Shown in pieces: positions 8,400 to 17,414 of a stretch of DNA of 64,000 nt. A program made the translations under genes and the position numbers. Location of the stretch: assembly GCF_049316285.1 (NCBI RefSeq), contig NZ_JBMOXA010000015.1:1-64000 (forward strand), given 5' to 3'. The notes beneath the pieces are model-generated. The model searched no databases and was not told the origin of the DNA. It worked only from the letters and a program-made list of their open reading frames with translations. Positions within the stretch are counted from its first letter, which is position 1; each line of letters opens with the position of its first letter. The DNA is from Rhodoferax_B sp049316285 (GTDB lineage Bacteria > Pseudomonadota > Gammaproteobacteria > Burkholderiales > Burkholderiaceae_C).

Positions 8400-9398
8400 C
8401 TATCTTTTGCTGCGCTGCATAAACGCCACACCAATGATCACAAAGCCTTGCACCGCCGCGTTGAGGTAGACGCTGATGATGCTGGTGAGGTTCAGGATGT
8501 TGCTGATGACCGAGAGCAGAATCGCGCCTATCACCGTGCCGGTGATGCTGCCCGCGCCGCCCTTGAGCGCCGTGCCGCCGACGATGACGGCGGCAATCGC
8601 TTCCAGCTCCCACAGCAGGCCGGTGGTGGGTGAGGCCGAGCCCAGGCGCGGCACATACAGCAAGGTGGCAATGCCCACACACATGCCAAGCAGGATGTAG
8701 GTGAGGATCTTGATGCGGTCTACGTCCACGGCGGCGTAACGCGCCACCTGTTCGTTCGAGCCTATGGCTTGTACGTAGCGGCCAAAGGCCGTGCGGTTCA
8801 GGATCACGCCGCCGAGCAGCGCCACGATCAAGAACACCCATACCGGAACCGGCACACCCAGCAGGCTGGCGTAATACACCGGGGCGTAGACGTCGTTTAA
8901 ATCGTTGTCGAGGGTGATGGCGCCGCCGTTGGAGAAGTAGGTCAGGTAGGCGCGGAAGATGCCCAGCGTGCCCAGTGTCACGATGAAGGGCTCGATGCGG
9001 CCCTTGGTGATCAACAAGCCATGCGCTAAACCAAACGCCGCGCCCAACACCAGTGCCAGGGCCATGCCCAGCACTACGGTGAGCACGGGCGCGTTGAGCA
9101 TAGGGCCCAGGGTGTTCATCAACATGATCACGCTGCCGGCGATCAGTGCCGCCATCGAGCCAACCGACAAATCAATGCCGCCCGAGACGATCACAAAACA
9201 CATGCCCACGGCGATGATGCCTATGAACGAGGTGCGTGTGAGCACGTTCATCACGTTGTCGGCCGTGGCGAAGTTGCTGTTGAGCAGCGTGCCGGCGATA
9301 CACAGCAGCACCAGGCCGATGACGGGGCCTAGGCCTTGCAGGCGGGCTAGCCCGAACTTGGCGCTTTCGGCCGGGGTTGCCTTAGTGGACTGCTGCAT
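8400..9398 (-). CDS. Sugar ABC transporter permease (RbsC-like)
   Basis: An inner-membrane permease of about 332 residues with some 8-10 hydrophobic helices. It carries the typical SGGIDLSVGSM segment near the first third and the EAIAAVIVGGTALKGGAGS segment near the end, both characteristic of the RbsC/AraH/XylH family. The start at 9398 (MQQSTKATPAE) has GGAG about 8 bases upstream and overlaps the end of the ATPase gene by 17 bases. Alternative starts at 9410 and 9425 lack a comparable ribosome site. It forms the channel for the sugar importer with the neighbouring genes. Confidence 0.9.
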   Translation of the reverse strand: MQQSTKATPAESAKFGLARLQGLGPVIGLVLLCIAGTLLNSNFATADNVMNVLTRTSFIGIIAVGMCFVIVSGGIDLSVGSMAALIAGSVIMLMNTLGPMLNAPVLTVVLGMALALVLGAAFGLAHGLLITKGRIEPFIVTLGTLGIFRAYLTYFSNGGAITLDNDLNDVYAPVYYASLLGVPVPVWVFLIVALLGGVILNRTAFGRYVQAIGSNEQVARYAAVDVDRIKILTYILLGMCVGIATLLYVPRLGSASPTTGLLWELEAIAAVIVGGTALKGGAGSITGTVIGAILLSVISNILNLTSIISVYLNAAVQGFVIIGVAFMQRSKR

Positions 9399-10893
9399 AC
9401 GTGTCTCCATGGGTGCCTGTGGCATGGGCGATGAGTTTTTGTTCGGTCAGTTGCTCTTCTTCCAGCAGCGTTTGCAATTTGCCGCCGCGCATCACCGCCA
9501 CGCGGTGGCACAGGCCAATCAGCTCGGTCAGTTCGCTGGAGATCACCACCACGGCCAGGCCTTTTTCGGCCAGTTGCTGGATGAGGAAATAGATGTCGCG
9601 TTTGGCGCCCACGTCCACGCCGCGCGTGGGCTCGTCTAGCACCAGCACACGTGGCGCCGGGTGCAGCACTTTGGCCAGCGCCAGCTTTTGCTGGTTGCCA
9701 CCGGAAAGCGAGGACGCCTTGCTCTGCAGGTTGCCGGTGCGGATGCCGAATTCGGTGACGGCGGCTTCCAGTGCCGCCATCTCGGCCTGTGGCTTGAGCC
9801 AGGGTGTGCAATAGCGCTGCAGCGCCATCAGCGTGAGGTTTTGCTTGAGGCCAAACTGCACGTGCAAGCCCTTGCCTTTGCGGTCTTCGCTGAGGTAGGT
9901 CAGGCCTTGTTGGGCGGCGCTGCGCGGGCTGGTCAGCGTCGCGGCTCGGCCCTGCATTTCCACTTCGCCGCCGCTGCGCGGGCGCAGGCCCAGCAGGCCT
10001 TCGAACAGCTCGGTGCGGCCCGCGCCGACCAGGCCGGCAAAGCCCAGAATCTCGCCCGGGTGCACCTGGAAGCTGATGTCTTGCGCCCAGCCCGGCACGC
10101 TGAGGCGGCTCACCTTGAGCGCGGGAATGGCGTCGGCCGGATGAGGGGCCTTGGGTGGGTAAAGATTGCTCAGTTCACGACCCACCATCAGGCTGGCCAT
10201 TTGCTGGCGCGAGAGGTGGGCGGTGTCGTCGCGCGCCACAAAACGGCCGTCGCGCATCACCACCACTTCGTCAGTCACTTGTTGCACTTCGTCTAGCTTG
10301 TGCGAGATGTAGACCAGCGTCACACCGTCGGCCTTGAGCTGGGTCATCAGTGCAAACAGGCGTGCGGTTTCACCGGGTGTCAGCGTGGCCGTGGGTTCGT
10401 CCATGATCAACAGCCGGGCCTTGCGCAACAACGCACGCGCAATTTCCACCAACTGTTTTTCGGCCACGATGAGGTGTTTGACGCGTGTGTTCACGTCGGC
10501 CTGCAAACCCACTTGGGCAAGTGCCGCTGCGGCCTCACGTTGCATGCTGGCGTCGTCGAGCAACCAGCCGCGTTTTTTCTCGTGGCCGAGAAACAGGTTT
10601 TGCGCAATCGTCAAATCTTCGGCCAGGCTGAACTCCTGGTGGATCAGCACAATGCCTTGGGCCTCGGCTTGGCGTGAACTGGCAAAAGACATGGCCTCGC
10701 CGTTGATGCGCAGCGTGCCGCTGGTGGCGGTCTCGAAACCGGCCAGGATCTTCATCAGCGTGGATTTGCCGGCGCCGTTTTCGCCCAATAGGCCAACGCT
10801 GCGGCCGGGCTGCAGTGCAAAGCTCACGCCATGCAAAACCCGCACGGCGCCAAACTCTTTGACGATGTTGTCGAACTCAACCCGTACGCTCAT
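9382..10893 (-). CDS. Sugar ABC transporter ATP-binding protein, two ABC domains (RbsA/MglA-like)
   Basis: A 503-residue cytoplasmic ATPase with two fused ABC cassettes. The first has Walker A GENGAGKST near residue 36 and Walker B LLIMDEPTATL near residue 160. The second starts near residue 250 with a degenerate Walker A (GLVGAGRTE), and has signature SGGNQQK and Walker B VLVLDEPTRG. This asymmetry is normal for the CUT2 sugar importer class. The start overlaps the stop of the ROK regulator gene by 4 bases (ATGA) with GAGGG just upstream, so regulator and transporter are one operon. Confidence 0.93.
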   Translation of the reverse strand: MSVRVEFDNIVKEFGAVRVLHGVSFALQPGRSVGLLGENGAGKSTLMKILAGFETATSGTLRINGEAMSFASSRQAEAQGIVLIHQEFSLAEDLTIAQNLFLGHEKKRGWLLDDASMQREAAAALAQVGLQADVNTRVKHLIVAEKQLVEIARALLRKARLLIMDEPTATLTPGETARLFALMTQLKADGVTLVYISHKLDEVQQVTDEVVVMRDGRFVARDDTAHLSRQQMASLMVGRELSNLYPPKAPHPADAIPALKVSRLSVPGWAQDISFQVHPGEILGFAGLVGAGRTELFEGLLGLRPRSGGEVEMQGRAATLTSPRSAAQQGLTYLSEDRKGKGLHVQFGLKQNLTLMALQRYCTPWLKPQAEMAALEAAVTEFGIRTGNLQSKASSLSGGNQQKLALAKVLHPAPRVLVLDEPTRGVDVGAKRDIYFLIQQLAEKGLAVVVISSELTELIGLCHRVAVMRGGKLQTLLEEEQLTEQKLIAHATGTHGDTYAAVH

Positions 10894-12095
10894 TTGGAGG
10901 CCCTCTTCAGCGTTTCTTGCATGGCCAGCACACCCGCGCCCACCAGTCCGGCTTGCTCGGCCAGCGGTGTGTATTGAATTTCCAGATGCCGGGTCGAGAG
11001 CGCCAGCGAGCGCTGATAAATGCTTTGCCGCACCGACGCCAAAAACAGCGGCCCCACGCGTGTGATGCCGCCGCCAATAAACACGTGCGACGGGTTGAAG
11101 AAGTTCACCACCGAGGCCAGCATCTGCCCTATGAGCGCGCCCGTGTCCTGGATGATGCGGTTGGCCGCCGCATCACCATGGCGGCTGGCCTGGCCCACGT
11201 CTTCGGGGGAAATGGCGCCTTTGCTGGCCAGGCAGTTGGCGAGCAGGGCGCTTTCGCCGGAGGCTGCTGCTTCCGTGGCCAGGCGGGCGATGGCCGGGCC
11301 GGCGGCCATGGCTTCCACACAACCCAGGTTGCCGCAGTGGCAGCGCGGGCCGGCGGTGTCGACACAGATGTGGCCCACATCGCCGGCCGAGCCGTTGGCG
11401 CCGCGGTACACCTCGCCGTGGCAGACGATGCCGCAGCCAATGCCGGTGCCAACCTTGATCACCAGGAAGTTTTGCAGGCTGCGCTGCAGCCGCCACATCT
11501 CACCCAGCGCCATCAGGTTGACGTCGTTGTCGACGAACACCGGCGCGCTGTATTCCTCGGCCAGGTAGTCGCGGATGGAGAAGCTGTCCCAGTGCGGCAT
11601 CAGCGGTGGGTTCACGGGCTGGCCGTTGTCAAAGTCCACCGGGCCGGGCACACCCATGCCAATGGCGATGACCTGCGCCGGTGTGGCACCACATTGGCTG
11701 AGCAATTCGCGCATCAACACGCGCACCCGTGCCATCACCACGCCCGGGCCGGCGCGCACGTCGGCCGGTTCGCTGCGTTGCGCCAGCACGGTAAGGTCGG
11801 GGCGCAGCACGGCCACGTCTAGGCTGGTGGCGCCCAGGTCGGCGCCGATCAACACACCCAGGCTGGCGCTGAGTTGTACGGTTTCGGGTCTGCGGCCGCC
11901 GCTGGAGTGGGCCAGGCCGACTTCTTCGAGCCAGCCGACATCGAGCAAAGAGGCGACCAGGCTGTTGGTTTTGCTTTTGGAGTAGCCCAGCCTATCGGAC
12001 AAGCCGAGACGCGATGCGCCGGCCGACCAGAAAATGGTTTGCAGCACATCCGCCTCAAGGCGCGACAACTTATCTAAAAGCGCTGAACCTGCCAA
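10890..12095 (-). CDS. ROK family transcriptional regulator
   Basis: A NagC/XylR-type regulator with an N-terminal winged helix (about residues 5-75) and a C-terminal ROK sugar-kinase-like domain. The ROK part shows GADLGATSLD, GVPGPVD, VGTGIGCG and the zinc motif CHCGNLGCVE. It is the first gene of the sugar-import operon and probably represses it until the sugar binds. The frame extends to a TTG at 12149. I prefer the TTG at 12095 because GGAG lies 8 bases upstream; this start is uncertain. No ATG fits well. It is divergent from the response regulator gene at 12359. Confidence 0.88.
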   Translation of the reverse strand: MAGSALLDKLSRLEADVLQTIFWSAGASRLGLSDRLGYSKSKTNSLVASLLDVGWLEEVGLAHSSGGRRPETVQLSASLGVLIGADLGATSLDVAVLRPDLTVLAQRSEPADVRAGPGVVMARVRVLMRELLSQCGATPAQVIAIGMGVPGPVDFDNGQPVNPPLMPHWDSFSIRDYLAEEYSAPVFVDNDVNLMALGEMWRLQRSLQNFLVIKVGTGIGCGIVCHGEVYRGANGSAGDVGHICVDTAGPRCHCGNLGCVEAMAAGPAIARLATEAAASGESALLANCLASKGAISPEDVGQASRHGDAAANRIIQDTGALIGQMLASVVNFFNPSHVFIGGGITRVGPLFLASVRQSIYQRSLALSTRHLEIQYTPLAEQAGLVGAGVLAMQETLKRASK

Positions 12096-12358
12096 AGCTT
12101 TGTCTCCTGTTCTTTTACGTCCACCCGTCGTTGGCTCATGGGGGCCCAACGCAGGTGGTAGCGCATCGTAGGAGGACTACTTCAGCCCAGCAAGTTTTAA
12201 CTTCGACCTATTTGTGGCCAATGATGACTGATGTCAGCTTTACATTGAGTGCCCGAACAGCGCCGGTAAAGCCTGTGTAATGCCCGAATTGCGGGGTAAA
12301 AGCCTTCCTACACTGGCGGCAGGAAACGTTTTGTAAGCGTTTTGAAGGTCCTACGCCC

Positions 12359-13108
12359 ATGAAACCACAGCCCCAAATTTTGGTCGTCGACGACGACGCA
12401 GGCATCACCAGTTTGCTGCGTGACTACCTGGCCCGCTTCGACTTTTGTGCACACGCCGCGTCCGACGGTGCCAGCATGCACGACCAGCTGGCGCGTCAGC
12501 CCATAGACTTGGTGGTGCTCGACCTGATGCTGCCCGGCACCGACGGCTTGACGCTGGCGCGTGAGCTGCGCCAACGCTCCAGCGTGCCCATCATCATGCT
12601 GACCGCGCGCGCCGCCGCCGTGGAGCGAGTGGTCGGGCTGGAGCTGGGGGCCGACGACTACATGGCCAAGCCCTTTGAACCACGCGAGTTGGTGGCACGT
12701 ATACAGACGGTGCTGCGCCGCTCTGTGGCGCGCAACGACCCCAGCGACTCTGACGCCTATACCGAAACCGTGCGTTTCGACGGCTGGGTGTTGCACCGCC
12801 AGCAGCGCCGCCTGACATCGCCCAGCGGTTTGGTGGTGCAGTTGTCGAACGCCGAATTCTCATTGCTGACCACCTTTCTGAACGCGCCACGCAAAGTGCT
12901 GGCGCGCGACCAACTGATGGAGCAGGCGCGTGGCCGCGCAATGGACTGTTTTGAGCGCAGCATCGACCTGCTGGTGTCGCGCCTGCGGCAGAAGCTGTCG
13001 GGCCAGGAGGGTTCGCCACCGCTGATCAAAACCGTGCGCGGCGTGGGTTATGTGCTCGATGCGCAGCAGGTGCTGGGTGCGCCTTCGCTGCAACGCGCCC
13101 TGGGTTGA
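12359..13108 (+). CDS. OmpR-family response regulator
   Basis: A 249-residue DNA-binding response regulator. The receiver domain has the acidic pocket D11-D12-D13, phospho-acceptor D55 in LVVLDLMLPG, and the switch lysine in YMAKPFEP. The C-terminal winged helix (about residues 145-235) ends with the typical LIKTVRGVGYVL. It is followed immediately by its histidine kinase. Its targets are not evident. The 260-bp divergent region shared with the ROK regulator contains AT-richer stretches that could hold promoters for both. Confidence 0.93.
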   Translation: MKPQPQILVVDDDAGITSLLRDYLARFDFCAHAASDGASMHDQLARQPIDLVVLDLMLPGTDGLTLARELRQRSSVPIIMLTARAAAVERVVGLELGADDYMAKPFEPRELVARIQTVLRRSVARNDPSDSDAYTETVRFDGWVLHRQQRRLTSPSGLVVQLSNAEFSLLTTFLNAPRKVLARDQLMEQARGRAMDCFERSIDLLVSRLRQKLSGQEGSPPLIKTVRGVGYVLDAQQVLGAPSLQRALG

Positions 13109-13134
13109 GAAGCAGCAAATCCTTGGGCTTGACG

Positions 13135-14283
13135 ATGAAGCGTGTGGCCGAATGCTTGGCGCCGTGGCTGCAGCGCTGTGTGCCGCGCAGCCTGTTTGGC
13201 CGGCTGGCCTTGCTGCTGGTGGTCGCCGTGTTGGCCAGCCACGTGCTGGCGCTGACGCTGATGTTCGAGTTTCACCTCGGCCCCGGCCCGCGCCCGGGTG
13301 GCCCGCCACCCGGTCTGGCGTTGGCGCAGCGTGGACCGCCGCCCGCAAGCCCGTGGATGGAGCCCGATGGTGAGGTCTGGGGCGCAGAGTCCGGCCCGCC
13401 GCCGCACGAGGGCAGAGGGCCACACCCAACGGGCTTGCTGATCGACATCGGGGTGCGCCTGGCCGCATTGCTGCTGGCGGCCTGGATTGGCGCGCGCTGG
13501 CTGGCCGAGCCTATACGCCGCCTGGTACGCGCTGCCCGCGCTCTGGGTGACAACATTGAAGGCCCGCCCTTGCCGGTGGATGGCACTACCGAATGCCGCG
13601 AGGCCAGCCAGGTGTTCAACGAAATGCAGGCGCGCATCCGTCAGCAACTCGCCGACCGCGACCGTTTTGTCGCCGCTGTCTCACACGACTTGCGCACACC
13701 GCTGACGCGCCTGCGCCTGCGCACCGAAAGCCTGGAAGCCGAGCCGCTGCAGCGCCAATTCCGCCAGGACATTGCCGAGATGGAGGAGATGATCCGCAGC
13801 ACGCTCGACTATTTGTCGGGCAATGCCCATGCCGAGCCCGAAGTGCCGCTGGACGTGGCTTCGCTGATCGACAGCATGGCCGAAGACCTGCGCGACATGG
13901 GGCAGAGTGTGCAGGTGGCCGGCACGGCGGCGCCGCTGCAGGCGCAGGTGTCGGCGCTGAAGCGCTGCATTGGCAACCTGGTGGAAAACGCTGTGCGTTA
14001 TGGTGGCAGCGCCGAGGTGTCTTTGCATGACGAGCCCGCGCAGTTACGCATCGACGTGGCCGACCGTGGACCTGGTTTGCCCGAGGAAGAATTGGGCAAG
14101 GTGCTGGCGCCGTTTTACCGGGTGGAATCTTCGCGCAACCGCAACCACGGCGGTGTTGGGCTGGGTTTGTCGATTGCCCACGACATTGCACGCCGCCATG
14201 GCGGGCAACTGCTGCTGCGCAACCGCGAACAGGGCGGCCTGGTGGCGAGCCTGGTGTTGCCGCGTGTGGCCGTGCCCGCGTAG
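13135..14283 (+). CDS. Sensor histidine kinase with Gly/Pro-rich periplasmic loop
   Basis: A 382-residue membrane kinase that partners the response regulator upstream. It has a first membrane helix (about residues 20-44), a periplasmic loop of about 55 residues unusually rich in Gly and Pro, a second helix (about 101-120) and a HAMP linker. The kinase core has phospho-acceptor H184 in SHDLRTPLTR, an N-box with NLVENAVRYGG, and the G-boxes DRGPGLP and GVGLGLS. A TTG at 13105 overlapping the regulator stop is an alternative start; ATG 13135 is preferred on codon grounds. The short loop argues against a classical small-molecule sensor domain. Confidence 0.88.
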   Translation: MKRVAECLAPWLQRCVPRSLFGRLALLLVVAVLASHVLALTLMFEFHLGPGPRPGGPPPGLALAQRGPPPASPWMEPDGEVWGAESGPPPHEGRGPHPTGLLIDIGVRLAALLLAAWIGARWLAEPIRRLVRAARALGDNIEGPPLPVDGTTECREASQVFNEMQARIRQQLADRDRFVAAVSHDLRTPLTRLRLRTESLEAEPLQRQFRQDIAEMEEMIRSTLDYLSGNAHAEPEVPLDVASLIDSMAEDLRDMGQSVQVAGTAAPLQAQVSALKRCIGNLVENAVRYGGSAEVSLHDEPAQLRIDVADRGPGLPEEELGKVLAPFYRVESSRNRNHGGVGLGLSIAHDIARRHGGQLLLRNREQGGLVASLVLPRVAVPA

Positions 14284-14342
14284 TTGCTACTGAGTTTGTA
14301 GCTGCATACGTATATTGATAAAGCCCTAGAGGCTGATTTTCT
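14284..14342. repeat. Probable dispersed intergenic repeat copy
   Basis: The short gap between the convergent kinase and DUF1653 genes contains the phrases TTTGTAGCTGC and CCCTAGAGGCTGATTTT. I recall a closely similar 50-60 bp intergenic sequence (containing GTAGCTGC and CTAGAGGC) recurring in Rhodoferax, Polaromonas and Acidovorax genomes. Related fragments appear here near 50651-50670 and 55366-55380. It may serve as a two-way terminator region. The identity rests on memory and weak similarity. Confidence 0.4.
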
Positions 14343-14579
14343 TCAAGAAATCTTGGCGAAACGCGGGCGCATGACGCCGTCAATCTCCACCGTTTCCTGG
14401 AACATGGCGGCCGGGCGCACCCACAGGCCGTGGGCGCCGTAGAGCGCGCGGTACAAGGTCATGGGCTCCAAGGTCTCGCTGTGCCGCACGGTGTCGATGA
14501 CGTCGTACAGCCCGCCTTTGTAGTGCTGGTAGCGGCCGGGCGGGGTTTCGATCAGGGGGGGCAGGTCGTGGTCGGTCAT
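14343..14579 (-). CDS. DUF1653 domain protein
   Basis: A 78-residue soluble protein that is almost entirely one DUF1653 domain. Recognisable phrases are GRYQHYKGG, VRHSETLEP, LYRALYG and LWVRPAAMF. The family has no established biochemical role that I know of. The start chosen (MTDHDLPPL) avoids overlap with the divergent methyltransferase gene; a longer frame to 14630 would overlap it. The 45-bp divergent gap must hold both promoters if each gene is transcribed separately. Confidence 0.85.
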   Translation of the reverse strand: MTDHDLPPLIETPPGRYQHYKGGLYDVIDTVRHSETLEPMTLYRALYGAHGLWVRPAAMFQETVEIDGVMRPRFAKIS

Positions 14580-14624
14580 GGTGGGGACGGGTAAATTAGT
14601 GCTGCCCGTGGGACAATTGGGGCT

Positions 14625-15953
14625 ATGCATCCTAAAGCCGTATTGGACGAGTGCACGGAACTCGTCCGTCTAGCACTCAAATTCGACCACCCCGCTGACT
14701 CGGTGGTGTCACGTTATTTCCGCGACCACCGCAACCTGGGCCCACGCGAACGCGCGACCTTGGCCGAGACGGTCTACACCGTATTGCGCAAGAAACTGCT
14801 GTTCGACCATCTGGCTCCCTCCGGCAGTGGTCCGAAAGAGCGCCGCCTGGCGATCCTGGGCTTTGCCCACAGTCTGGACGACCAGTTGCGCCGCAGCCAA
14901 CCCGCCGGTTCCACGCCGCAACGCGCCTCGCGCGACTTCATCAAGGGTGGCCTGAACGAGCAGGAGAAAACCTGGCTAGACCAATGTGACCAGGTCGATC
15001 CGTCCGACCTTATGGACCGCCACCGTCACAACCTGCCCGAGTGGCTGGTGCAGCCGCTGCGCGCGCAGTTGCAGGACGAATTCTGGCCCTTGGTTGAAAG
15101 CTTGAACCGTGGCGCCGGGCTCGACCTGCGTGTCAACACCATGCTGGGCAAACGTGCCGAAGTGCAGGCCGAGCTTGCCAAGGCGGGCATTGCGTCCAGC
15201 CCCACGCCGTACTCGCCTTGGGGCCTGCGCCTGCAGGACAAGCCCAACCTGCAAAAGGTCGATGCCTTCACCCGTGGCGCCATTGAAGTGCAGGACGAGG
15301 GTTCACAACTGTTGGCTTTGCTGCTAGACGCCAAACGCGGCGAAATGGTGGCCGATTTCTGCGCCGGCGCCGGTGGCAAAACCCTGGCGATTGGTGCGGG
15401 CATGCGCAGCACCGGCCGACTTTACGCATTTGATACATCCGGCCACCGCTTGGATGCTTTGAAGCCACGCCTGGCGCGCAGCGGTTTGTCCAACGTGCAC
15501 CCCGTGGCCATCGCCCACGAGCGCGACGAGCGCATCAAACGCCTGGCCGGCAAGATGGACCGGGTGTTGGTTGACGCACCCTGCAGCGGCTTGGGCACGC
15601 TGCGCCGTAATCCGGACATGAAATGGCGCCAGTCGCCTCAAGCCGTGGCCGAACTGGTGGTCAAGCAAACGGCCATTCTGGCCAGTGCCGCACGGCTGTT
15701 GAAACCGGGCGGACGCCTGGTTTACGCCACCTGCAGTGTGTTACCAGAAGAAAATGAAGCCATCGCGCTGGCCTTCACTGCGGCCCATCCGGCATTTGCG
15801 GCACTTGAAATTTCGGATGTGCTGACCCATTTAAAGGTGGCTGACGCTGAGAAACTTTGTAGCGGCGGCCCCAATGGTGGCAGCTTCTTGCGCCTTTGGC
15901 CGCATCGCCACGGCACCGACGGCTTTTTTGCCGCGGCCTGGCAAAAGCAATAA
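14625..15953 (+). CDS. RsmB/NOP-family RNA (cytosine-C5) methyltransferase
   Basis: A 442-residue SAM-dependent rRNA or tRNA m5C methyltransferase. The N-terminal helical part (about 1-130) is followed by an RNA-binding PUA-like linker and a Rossmann methyltransferase. The SAM site is in VADFCAGAGGKT. Both catalytic cysteine motifs are present: DAPCSGLGTLRRNPD and YATCSVLPEENE. It resembles E. coli RsmB, but because this genus may also carry a separate rsmB, I leave the symbol blank. The next coding start downstream is 147 bp away. Confidence 0.9.
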   Translation: MHPKAVLDECTELVRLALKFDHPADSVVSRYFRDHRNLGPRERATLAETVYTVLRKKLLFDHLAPSGSGPKERRLAILGFAHSLDDQLRRSQPAGSTPQRASRDFIKGGLNEQEKTWLDQCDQVDPSDLMDRHRHNLPEWLVQPLRAQLQDEFWPLVESLNRGAGLDLRVNTMLGKRAEVQAELAKAGIASSPTPYSPWGLRLQDKPNLQKVDAFTRGAIEVQDEGSQLLALLLDAKRGEMVADFCAGAGGKTLAIGAGMRSTGRLYAFDTSGHRLDALKPRLARSGLSNVHPVAIAHERDERIKRLAGKMDRVLVDAPCSGLGTLRRNPDMKWRQSPQAVAELVVKQTAILASAARLLKPGGRLVYATCSVLPEENEAIALAFTAAHPAFAALEISDVLTHLKVADAEKLCSGGPNGGSFLRLWPHRHGTDGFFAAAWQKQ

Positions 15954-15987
15954 CCGCAATAAGCGACAGTTTTGTAGGTTTTGCCCG

Positions 15988-16007
15988 GAGTAGGAGATTT
16001 CCTACTC
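15988..16007 (+). promoter_or_regulatory. Perfect hairpin in desaturase leader
   Basis: GAGTAGGA-GATT-TCCTACTC forms a perfect 8-bp stem with a 4-base loop. It lies 34 bp after the methyltransferase stop and about 95 bp before the desaturase start. It is not followed by a T-run, so it is not a standard terminator. It could be a protein-binding palindrome or an mRNA leader element for the desaturase. Its function is unknown. Confidence 0.4.
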
Positions 16008-16100
16008 TCGAATTAAAATCCGAGGGTTTAGAAAGTCGTTGCCGAGCTAGGCGCATGAACAGCGCTACCCGGCAATAAAACATTGAGGCACTAGAGATTT

Positions 16101-17315
16101 ATGTTGTTACCCGATTGGGCCGTGTTGAATGCGGCTGTAGATTGGTTGGCCAATGGGCTGTTGAACCTGTCGTGGTGGCAGATCGTGTTGTACACGCTGG
16201 TCACCACACACATCACCATTGCCAGCGTCACGATCTACCTGCACCGCCATCAGGCCCACCGGGCCATGGATCTGCACGCCATTCCCGCCCACTTCTTCCG
16301 TTTCTGGCTGTGGCTGGGCACGGGTCAGGTCACCAAGGAATGGGTTGCGGTGCACCGCAAGCACCACGCCAAATGTGAAACCAAGGACGATCCACACAGC
16401 CCCCACGCCCACGGTATTGAAACCGTGTTCTGGAAGGGTGCTGAGTTGTACCGTGCCGAAGCCAAGAACCAGGAAACCATTGCCAAATTCAGCCTGGGTT
16501 GCCCGGACGACTGGATCGAGCGCAATCTGTATTCCCGCTTCAGCTGGCAAGGTGTGGGTTTGATGTTGATCATCAACCTGGCTCTGTTCGGCGTGGCTGG
16601 TCTGGCGGTGTGGGCCGTGCAAATGGTCTGGATACCCGTGACCGCCGCCGGCATCATCAACGGTATTGGCCACTACTGGGGTTACCGCAACTTCGAGGCG
16701 CAAGACGCCAGCACCAATATTTCGCCTTGGGGCATCATCATTGGTGGTGAAGAGTTGCATAACAACCATCACACCTACCCCACGTCGGCCAAGTTCTCGG
16801 TCAAGCCTTACGAGTTCGACATCGGTTGGGTTTACATCAGCCTGATGGAAAAGGTCGGCCTGGCCAAGGTCAAGAAGACGCCACCTAAGCTGCAACTGGG
16901 TGACATCAAGCCCGTGGCAGACGAAAAGACGCTGGAAGCCCTGATCGCCCACCGCTACGAAGTGATGGCCGGTTACGCCCGCGAAATGCGCCGCGCTGCC
17001 GGTGCAGAAATCGACGCCCTGCGTGCCAAGCAAGCCGACGTTTCGGTTCTGGAATCGGCCAAACGCTGGTTGCACCGCGACGCGGACAAGGTGCCGGCTG
17101 CTGCCCAGCCGCATGTGGAGCAAGTTCGTGCCGCGCACCCCGTGCTCGACAAGATGATCACCATGCGTGAAGAGCTGCGCCAGATGTGGCTCAACACCTC
17201 GCACTCGCGTGAACAACTCACGGCAGACCTGCAAGCCTGGTGCCACCGTGCCGAAAGCAGCGGTATCGCCGCTTTGAGCGAGTTCTCGGTCAAGCTGCGT
17301 TCCGCTCGCGTTTAA
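16101..17315 (+). CDS. Membrane fatty acid desaturase (acyl-CoA/acyl-lipid delta-9 type)
   Basis: A 404-residue di-iron membrane desaturase that introduces a double bond in fatty acyl chains and so adjusts membrane fluidity. All three histidine boxes are visible: HRHQAHR at residues 48-54, HRKHH at 85-89 and HNNHH at 220-224. Hydrophobic segments flank them at about 27-47, 62-78 and 150-190. The last 130 residues form a charged helical extension, longer than the minimal enzyme. A strong terminator follows at 17333-17370. A perfect hairpin at 15988-16007 precedes it and may act in temperature or fatty-acid control, which is inference. Confidence 0.92.
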   Translation: MLLPDWAVLNAAVDWLANGLLNLSWWQIVLYTLVTTHITIASVTIYLHRHQAHRAMDLHAIPAHFFRFWLWLGTGQVTKEWVAVHRKHHAKCETKDDPHSPHAHGIETVFWKGAELYRAEAKNQETIAKFSLGCPDDWIERNLYSRFSWQGVGLMLIINLALFGVAGLAVWAVQMVWIPVTAAGIINGIGHYWGYRNFEAQDASTNISPWGIIIGGEELHNNHHTYPTSAKFSVKPYEFDIGWVYISLMEKVGLAKVKKTPPKLQLGDIKPVADEKTLEALIAHRYEVMAGYAREMRRAAGAEIDALRAKQADVSVLESAKRWLHRDADKVPAAAQPHVEQVRAAHPVLDKMITMREELRQMWLNTSHSREQLTADLQAWCHRAESSGIAALSEFSVKLRSARV

Positions 17316-17332
17316 CGTTTAATCGCTGCACA

Positions 17333-17370
17333 AAAAAGCCCGCTGAGTGTTTTGCTCAAGCGGGCTTTTT
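17333..17370 (+). terminator. Rho-independent terminator after desaturase
   Basis: A G/C stem GCCCGCTGAG paired with CTCAAGCGGGC (one bulged base) around the loop TGTTTTG. It is flanked by an A-run and followed by TTTTT. It lies 17 bp after the desaturase stop and can act in both directions between the convergent desaturase and pcaF genes. Confidence 0.85.
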
Positions 17371-17414
17371 GCTGGGCGCCTGGTTTTATCCAGGCTGCTT
17401 GCTGGACCAAAGGT

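Noticed and set aside
12207..12350. AT-rich divergent region considered as an RNA gene
   Set aside because: No convincing fold or terminator; it is best explained as the shared promoter of the ROK and response-regulator genes.
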